DNA from: Thysanoteuthis rhombus
Lineage: Eukaryota > Mollusca > Cephalopoda > Oegopsida > Thysanoteuthidae
Direction of reading: 5' to 3'
NCBI GenBank assembly: GCA_963457665.1
Contig: OY735207.1
Span: 60,574,844 to 60,638,843 of the forward strand
DNA length: 64,000 bases
Both the position numbers and the translations under genes were made by a program. Below are positions 57,861-64,000 of the stretch, in pieces. The notes below the pieces were generated by a model. That model saw only the letters and a program-made list of their open reading frames with translations. It made no database searches and was not told where the DNA came from. Numbering within the stretch: the first letter of the stretch is position 1; every line of letters begins with the position of its first letter.

Positions 57861-58640
57861 ATATAGACGTACGAAGAAAAAGCAAAAAGTGAAAATAACG
57901 TCCACTGTTTGTTTTGCAATAAATCGCTATAGAGGCAGCGAGAATCATTTTCCTTTTTATCGCCTACACACCAGTTTCCTGTACCTTCCTTCAACCAAAC
58001 CCCCATGACTCAGTCTAATGTACCATCATCGACATCTTTGGGATCTTGTAACACTCAAATATTTTGTAAATAATTAATGGTAATTACTTCTTTGCTTTAC
58101 ACGATTTGGGTTTACAAAATGTTTTGATATGAATGTTCCACTTTCGTATTACCGGGGGAAAGCTGTTTTAAAAGAGATACAGAAATCATCCAAACGCCAT
58201 TATTACGAAAGTGCTAATCACCTGATGTAGAACGATTTTTATCAAACTGGTATTGCCCAACACTTGCAATCGTGGTTCGTTCAATGCCCATTGGTTCTCC
58301 TGATCTTATGCCAAACTCAGGTAAACCATTAACTGAAAATGCTTATAGGGTATGAGAAACTTTAATCTATGGCCTTAAACAAGAGGCAGCCAGTAAAGGT
58401 TCAAAGGTTTGCAAAACTATTACCCTAAACGCCGCGTCAAGGTAACCCGGTTGTTCCCTGCAGTCGCAGTTGTATGTGGTGTTAATTTGAACAGACAAAG
58501 CGAGTAGAAATAAAAGCAAAAATTCAACTGGAAACGCTTTCGTCAATCTCAAAAGGAACTGACACGCCCCGAATCTGAAGCTCTTCAACGAATCGCGTTA
58601 AGCTAGAAAAACATCTCTTACAGGAACTCTGCGTATAATT
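57861..58640. other. Unique sequence, no recognised gene
   Basis: A 73-codon minus-strand frame at 58367-58588 contains a hydrophobic Phe-Leu-rich stretch but lacks other support. I see nothing else. Confidence 0.5.
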
Positions 58641-58904
58641 AGGAAGCTCACTGCTATCGTCTGATTTCGTCTTTTAGAAGAGAGTAAGGACCACAAGTGG
58701 ATCAGGTGTGGAATGGCTCAACATATTGGGAGTGTGAGAGGAGAGTTCAAAGAACTCAGTTCTAAGAGCTCACTACTGACTGTTATAGTCTGATCTAGTC
58801 TTTTAAAAGAATGCAAGGGCCAAGAGTGGATCAGGTGTGAAGTGGCTCCGCTGAAAGCCTTATAGGCAGTGTGTGAGAGCGGTTCAATGAACTTAGTTCT
58901 AATA

Positions 58905-58906
<2 letters not shown>
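58640..58906. repeat. Two-copy tandem repeat, period about 125
   Basis: AGCTCACTGCTATCGTCTGATTTCGTCTTTTAGAAGAG at 58644 is echoed at 58767. Both copies continue GGATCAGGTGTG(G/A)A(A/G)TGGCTC and end GTGTGAGAG. A third copy begins at about 58900 (AATAACTCAG) and is immediately overtaken by the (GA)n array. Confidence 0.75.

Positions 58907-58983
<77 letters not shown>
58907..58983. repeat. (GA)n microsatellite
   Basis: About 75 bases of uninterrupted GA, starting exactly within the third copy of the preceding tandem unit. Confidence 0.97.
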
Positions 58984-58986
<3 letters not shown>

Positions 58987-59429
58987 AGGTATCGGGTGTA
59001 ACTTGCGTTGGAGGGAGAGTACATGGGACTTCAGATCAAGGTTCTGCATTCTAAATATGACAGAACCTCAGAAAGTCAGCAGGTACAGCGATTGAAATGG
59101 TGTGATATTAAACAATAAAATAAGTGAAAGTTGCTGCAGAGTTAATTTTGAATTGTACCCTGATAGAGGCACCTTGCGATGTTGCAATTATCAAAACAAT
59201 TTGTTTCGCAGATAATTTATTAGTGTCGTGAGTTAGGTCATCTTGAAAACCCCACCATTGTGATCCATGCAAGACTTCAACTTGGCACTCTGCTACGAAG
59301 GGTTGATTAAATTAATCATTACTATTTTAGTGAGTTCTATCCTCCCAGAGTACCCCAAATTTGTGACCTTTCTTGGTCTTCATATATTGCTATTTTTCAA
59401 TGATTAGCTGGGTCTAACACCAGGATACT

Positions 59430-59562
59430 AGTAAGGCTCAAACACACAACACTAGCAATCTGCCCAAAGAACAAATAGAATAACCAAAAATCATATAGCC
59501 TATGACTAACCAGTAGTGTCATTCAAAGATAACGGCTTTACCAACTGAGCTAATGCCCCCCG
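59430..59562 (-). mobile_element. tRNA-like sequence (SINE head or tRNA pseudogene)
   Basis: On the minus strand GGGGGCATTAGCTCAGTTGGTAAAGC (ending near 59533) is a near-perfect tRNA start and box A. A box B-like GTGTTTGAGCC appears 90 bases later, at about 59435-59445, further than in a normal tRNA. A possible 5-bp anticodon stem encloses only six bases, so it is not functional. 58984-59429 shows no gene. Confidence 0.45.
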
Positions 59563-59916
59563 GCTCCCTCGTTAAGACAACTGCATTGTCGAGGTAGGTT
59601 GGTGTGCATATTAATTGATGCTTACGACTGGAAACGTAGTTGGTGGCCTTGGTATTTACTGGGAAAAGGGTAAAACAAAAGGTCTTAGAAAACACATGCA
59701 ACCTTTAAGTGAATGTTGGTAAACAATATTCTTGAATAATAGACTCTAGCTCGCCGGATTGCAAGTAGAGAGTCTTGTACCACACACAGTTGGCCTTCAG
59801 GACTTCGCAGTTTATTTCAGATCTAATCAAAACAAGCTTCTTGCCAAAACAAAACAAAAAAAAGTACAGCGATGGGTAGATGAGAGTTAATGAGAAAGAG
59901 AGAAAATGAGGAAATG

Positions 59917-59918
<2 letters not shown>

Positions 59919-59965
<47 letters not shown>
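59919..59965. repeat. (GA)n microsatellite
   Basis: About 46 bases of uninterrupted GA. The surrounding Ser-Leu and Arg-Glu frames are artefacts. Confidence 0.97.
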
Positions 59966-59967
<2 letters not shown>

Positions 59968-60175
59968 CGTGCTACGCTAGGTGAATAAGTCTTTTCATAT
60001 GTATCTGTGTCAGTTTTACCATTTTGAATCATCGTAGCCCAACAAATGGCCGACCAATCTGTTAAATGGGCTACAGATTTTTTTTCTCTCTCTTTTTGAG
60101 CGTCCGCGTGTCCGTGTGTCAGTTTGACCACAGGCATGTCTGGTCACATTGTTCGAGCTACAACCTTGGAAATTT

Positions 60176-61105
60176 CGTTGGACATAGACTTTCCCCCAGG
60201 ATTCGCCACTTTTCTCTATCGTGGGCATCGCAGAACCATATTTTCTAAATTTGTCTAGTTAATCTCTCCATCTCGTATTCTGACGACCTGATCTCTGGGG
60301 ATCCATGTTGTGAGTCGTGCTGTCTATCGGTTGTCAGTCATTCTTGCAACATGGCCTGCCCATTGCCATTTAAGTTTTCTAATAGATTCTATGATGTCTC
60401 TGACTTCCGTTTTCTTCCTTATATACTGTGCTATCTTGTGATCTCTCCATGTGAGGTTTAGCATAATTCTTTCATGTGCGCGTTGCATGCTTCTCAGTTT
60501 GCGAATCTGTCTCTTGGTAAGGTTCCATGTTTCAGCTCCATAATGACTATCAAGTGGATGCATTGGTTGTATACTCTTCTTTTTAGGATTATTTTGATCG
60601 ACTTGTTTGTGAAGGTTGACCTTGCTCTGTCTAGGCGTGCCATCCTAGGGTGATTTTTTGCTTGATCTTTTCCTCTTTCGGGGGTTTCATTGAGATTCGT
60701 TGTCCTAGGTAGATATAGTGGTCTACATTCCCCGGTTTTGCATCTTCGATTTTGACAGTTATGTCCTTATTCTCAATGTGATTGTTGCACATGGTTTTTG
60801 TTTAACTGAAGTTCATGTGTAGGCCGAATTTTTTGCATTCTTCGTTTAGTTCATCTAGCATTAGTTGGAGGTCATGTAGGTTCTCTGCGAAAAGGATGAT
60901 GTCGTCTGCAAATCTTAGGTTGCTCAGATATTCGCCGTCTAATTTGATTCCTCTATTTTCCCAGTCCAGGTTTCGGAAGATCATCTCAAGGCTGGCCGTG
61001 AAGAGTTTGGATGAGCTGGTATCAACTTGTCTTACTCTTTTTTGAAATTGGAAGGGTTCAGAGTCCTTATGTAGCCTGATGTTCATTGGATATCTGACAT
61101 CCAAA
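60176..61105 (-). mobile_element. RTE-type LINE relic, reverse transcriptase to C-terminus
   Basis: The minus-strand open piece at 60802-61104 encodes the second half of an RTE reverse transcriptase: SSKLFTASLEMIFRNLDWE, YLSNLRFADDIILFAEN (intact FADD active-site motif), LDELNEECKKFGLHMN. Two conserved positions have changed: RQVD for the usual RQGD, and SSSK for the usual SPK. Broken frames follow with HYIYLG. A second open piece at 60324-60563 reads YGAETWNLTKRQIRKLRSMQ, AHERIMLNLTWRDHK and WQWAGHVAR. The element ends at TTGGACATAGAC (60175-60186, plus view), short of the usual GGACGTTAAAAGGCT terminus, so its 3' end and tail are lost. It is truncated at both ends and broken by frameshifts between the two open pieces. 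Confidence 0.88.
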
Positions 61106-61149
61106 AACGTTGGATCATAATAATGTTTTTTAATGTCTAGTGTTTAAAT

Positions 61150-61490
<341 letters not shown>

Positions 61491-61914
61491 ATACGTCTAT
61501 ACAAACACATGTATAAATCTATGATAGTTGTATATCCATTCTCCATTATCTCAAACGTCATCGGCCAATATGAGGTCCCTGTAATGCAAAACGTTCTCAT
61601 AAATCCTTATGCAAATTATCACCTTGAAAAAGTAACTGTCAAGTCGAAATCCTGTCCATTATTTATGGGCAGGTTTCAAAGAAACTCCTTTAATTACGGA
61701 AACCAATTAATCATTTCTAGTCTACTACGCCATCTGGCGTCGAAAACGCTGAAACATAATAATGTTTATGTTAAGTTACGGAAAATTTGAACTTACAGAA
61801 TGTTCAATCTTTCCCGAATCTGGTACTAATTATACACATCTATGTATTTTTACATAATTTTAACGAAAGTTGAGAATCAATCTAATACACATATATAGTT
61901 GAGAAAGTTTAAAA

Positions 61915-61926
61915 TACACACACACA

Positions 61927-61988
<62 letters not shown>

Positions 61989-62100
61989 CATGTATGTATG
62001 TGTGTGTATGTGATTATGTATAGTTATGTAGAATCAAGAATGGATAGAATGATTTATACACACAAGCACGTGCACACGCACACACACACACACATATATA
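61915..62100. repeat. Chain of (CA)n, (CT)n, (AT)n, (GT)n, then (CA)n
   Basis: CA (61915-61935), CT (61936-61957), AT (61958-61973) and GT (61974-62009) follow one another directly. A second CA-(AT) pair lies at about 62078-62100. The 70-codon frame is an artefact. Confidence 0.95.
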
Positions 62101-62139
62101 TACTAGGATAGATTGATCGATATTAGCAGCGTGATATAC

Positions 62140-62167
62140 ATATATTGATAGATAGATGGATAGATTT

Positions 62168-62209
<42 letters not shown>

Positions 62210-62210
62210 C
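62140..62210. repeat. (GATA)n microsatellite
   Basis: About 16 GATA units, the first few interrupted; the complement of the ATCT arrays seen elsewhere. 62211-62745 is unique sequence with short overlapping frames on both strands and no recognisable gene. Confidence 0.95.
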
Positions 62211-62748
62211 TGTTTTGCCCCTATACATGCCTGCATGTCCTATTTAGGTGAAAACATGAAGATAAGTGCCCATGTCAGTAATAAAACAAAATCATCCGTT
62301 TTAAGCGAGCGGCTCATATCTGCAAAGTCAGCATCTAAAAAGGAAAAGAAATGTCATAACAAAGCCGAAGTGATTGCTTTTGCACACGGCTGTTGAAAAA
62401 AAAACAAGTTGTAAAACCAGATAAAATCGCGAAAAATATATTTCTCGTTCGCGAAAAAACACAATAGAAAGAACAGAAAAATGCAAATAGAAAGTAAAAG
62501 GTGAAGTGTCTTGTTTCTCAAGAGAGAGCCCCCAATGGAGTATGAACAGCCCGATCCTGGTTGCAAGCGTTGATTTAGTGATTCTTGCAACTCTTCACAC
62601 AAACAAGTTTTATGACCAACCTTTAGACAGGATGCTGGCCCAACAAATGTATACCTCCACTGTAAGCACACAGCTTAGAGTCTTCTCAATTAGCTTCTGA
62701 ATGCGCGGAGCAATTCGTCCTAATGAATGGTTTTCTACACTCATCAGT

Positions 62749-62820
62749 TGTACCTGGAATTGAACCAAGGGCATTTTATGTGTAAAGCAGAAACACTAAC
62801 CATTACCCTATCTGTGTGGA
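62749..62820 (-). mobile_element. tRNA-like sequence, about 70 bases (pseudogene or SINE head)
   Basis: On the minus strand TAGGGTAATGGTTAGTG is a box A and D-arm. TTCTG and CATAA enclose a 7-base loop, and CTTGGTTCAATTCCAGG forms a good T-arm with a perfect box B (complement of 62756-62766). Length and arm spacing are tRNA-like, but the acceptor ends do not pair and the anticodon stem has a mismatch. On the minus strand the head is preceded by a further conserved-looking block (CTCACCTGCCCAGGTAGTTGTAGCAG), so it may be internal to a SINE. Confidence 0.5.
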
Positions 62821-63189
62821 CTCAGCAGCAAGTATGCACTCATTGATATTAATATGATGGCCCCTGTTAAGGTTGCCATTGCAGACAACAGTCATCTACT
62901 GCTACAACTACCTGGGCAGGTGAGATAGTCATAGAAACGTGGGTAACCCCTGTTCTCACATTCCCACCCAGGTCACAAAGGGTGTGCTTTAAGGAGAACT
63001 ATGGCGCCATTGCCCTCGACAGACAAACGTTTTTTGTCAATATTAAATAACTGGATTCTTTCTGGGCAGACATTGTATATTTAACATATTAATAATTGCA
63101 TAAGTTCCCGTGAGACGTTTCTCTCTTATCGAAATTTGCTCCGGTTCTCAGCTTTGTTTAAGAAAAACTGATAAGTGCGTACGTACATT
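62821..63189. other. No gene seen; possible upstream part of a SINE
   Basis: ACTCAGCAGCAAG, CTGCTACAACTACCTGGGCAGGTGAG and GTAACCCCTGTTCTCACATTCCCACCC form a GC-richer block next to the tRNA-like sequence. No open frame of interest. Confidence 0.4.
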
Positions 63190-63605
63190 TTTAGAATGGT
63201 TTTATTAGAAAACATCAACCAAAACTGTCAACATGGGCTTTTTTTTTTCTGTTTTTAAGTTTGTCTGGCTGACTGGCTGGCTAGTTATGTGTTGCGCGTA
63301 CGGGCCACACCAATGGTTCTAGAGGGCTGAAAATTCAAACATCTTCTCCCTATTATGTCTTAAGGAAAATTCTTTTTGTGGAGGGTTCAGTTTACGATGT
63401 GAGTTTATGCTAAATTAGTTCCCTCTCTGCCGCTTGTTTTGAGAAATCGGAAACTTTTTTAGTCATCACCGACCAACAAAAGGCAAGAGAAGTAATTAAT
63501 TCGTTGATCACCCTCTTTACCAATGTTTTAATTGATCATTCCCAACACATAATACTACCAAAGGATCGTTACGTGACAGTTTCTATTGAGCGATCAACTA
63601 GACTT
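63190..63605 (-). repeat. Dispersed repeat family R, copy 5
   Basis: The reverse complement starts GTCTAGTTGATCGCTCAATAG and continues with CCTTTGGTAGTA, TGTTGGTCGGTGATGACTAAAAA, TTTAGCATAAACTCACAT, CCTCTAGAACCATTGGTG, CTAGCCAGCCAGTCAGCCAGACAA and TGACAGTTTTGG, as in copies 1 and 2. 63606-64000 is AT-rich unique sequence. An 83-codon frame at 63586-63837 begins inside this repeat and has no recognisable features. Confidence 0.75.
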
Positions 63606-64000
63606 GTACTCAGCGTTTAAAATGATTGAATGTCATGAATTGATAGAAGATCTGGGAGCCACCTGGAATCATTTTGCAACAGGATTGCCTTTTGAAAAAG
63701 AGGAAGAAAAAGACAGAAATTTAAATTCCAACGATACGATTAATTATTATCAATTAGCTGGACCCGTGGAATTTCCACGGGTGTTGATAACTAAGATATC
63801 ATCATTACTCTTCTTGCATATATATTTCTGCAATTAAAGAATATAATTTTGTTAAGATAATTTATTGCCCGTGGAATTACATTCGATAGATAATAAATTA
63901 CTTCAACAAATCATATACCATGTTGATAAAGTGAATGTCGTATCTATATCCACTACAATAACATACATAAGCGAATGGAACAAATATATCTGTTGATATT

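Noticed and set aside
60802..61104. A functional reverse transcriptase gene
   Set aside because: FADD is intact, but the frame covers only the second half of the domain, two conserved positions are changed, and frameshifts separate it from the C-terminal piece.
62749..62820. A functional tRNA gene
   Set aside because: Box A, box B and T-arm are good, but the acceptor stem does not pair and the anticodon stem is mismatched.

Overview
This is a gene-poor, AT-rich piece of an animal nuclear genome. It shows no bacterial-style operons, ribosome binding sites, CRISPR arrays or functional rRNA or tRNA genes. It holds very many simple repeats ((AT)n, (GT)n, (GA)n, (ATCT)n, (GATA)n, (ATC)n), several decayed copies of an RTE-type LINE, two fragments of a LINE with a restriction-like endonuclease, several tRNA-derived SINE families, hAT-like fragments and unnamed dispersed repeats. 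This suggests an invertebrate with a large genome. A mollusc or another lophotrochozoan fits best, but a repeat-rich crustacean cannot be excluded. The species call is inference; no diagnostic gene fixes it.

The only convincing intact protein gene is a single-exon tetraspanin at 22137-22844 (+). It has four membrane segments and a six-cysteine extracellular loop with CCG and PDSCC motifs. Two facing CCAAT boxes and a TATA box lie at plausible distances upstream, and an AATAAA signal follows about 200 bases after the stop. Two decayed relatives of its 3' end lie within 1 kb downstream, the signature of an old local duplication that has mostly eroded.

Layout: 1-3.3 kb is simple-repeat arrays and a tandem SINE. 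3.7-10.1 kb holds dispersed repeats and a 1-kb purine-rich strand. 13.4-14.3 kb is an RTE LINE nested inside a SINE, with an 8-base target duplication and a long ATG tail. 15.3-17.1 kb has GA/CAGAGA repeats, a possible signal-peptide exon and a duplicated 200-base block. 18-20.3 kb is simple repeats and old repeats. 21.5-24.1 kb is the tetraspanin locus. 24.4-25.4 kb is a hAT-like non-autonomous element. 25.9-26.2 and 32.5-32.9 kb are RTE fragments. 33.3-34 kb holds two SINEs side by side. 35-42.5 kb has inverted repeats and dispersed repeats. 46.8-48.8 kb is REL-endonuclease LINE debris. 50-50.7 kb is a decayed minisatellite. 51.4-51.8 kb is a three-module repeat. 52.5-53.8 and 60.2-61.1 kb are the two longest RTE relics. 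The rest is unique AT-rich sequence without recognisable genes.

No multi-gene system is visible. The most informative signals are the intronless tetraspanin with its eroded paralogues, the datable LINE-in-SINE nesting, microsatellites that grow out of LINE 3' tails, and several repeat families that can be defined from this window alone. Most of the open reading frames longer than 60 codons are translations of simple repeats (Leu-Ser-Ile-Tyr, Ile-Tyr, Thr-His, Arg-Glu and Ser-Leu runs) and are not annotated as genes.
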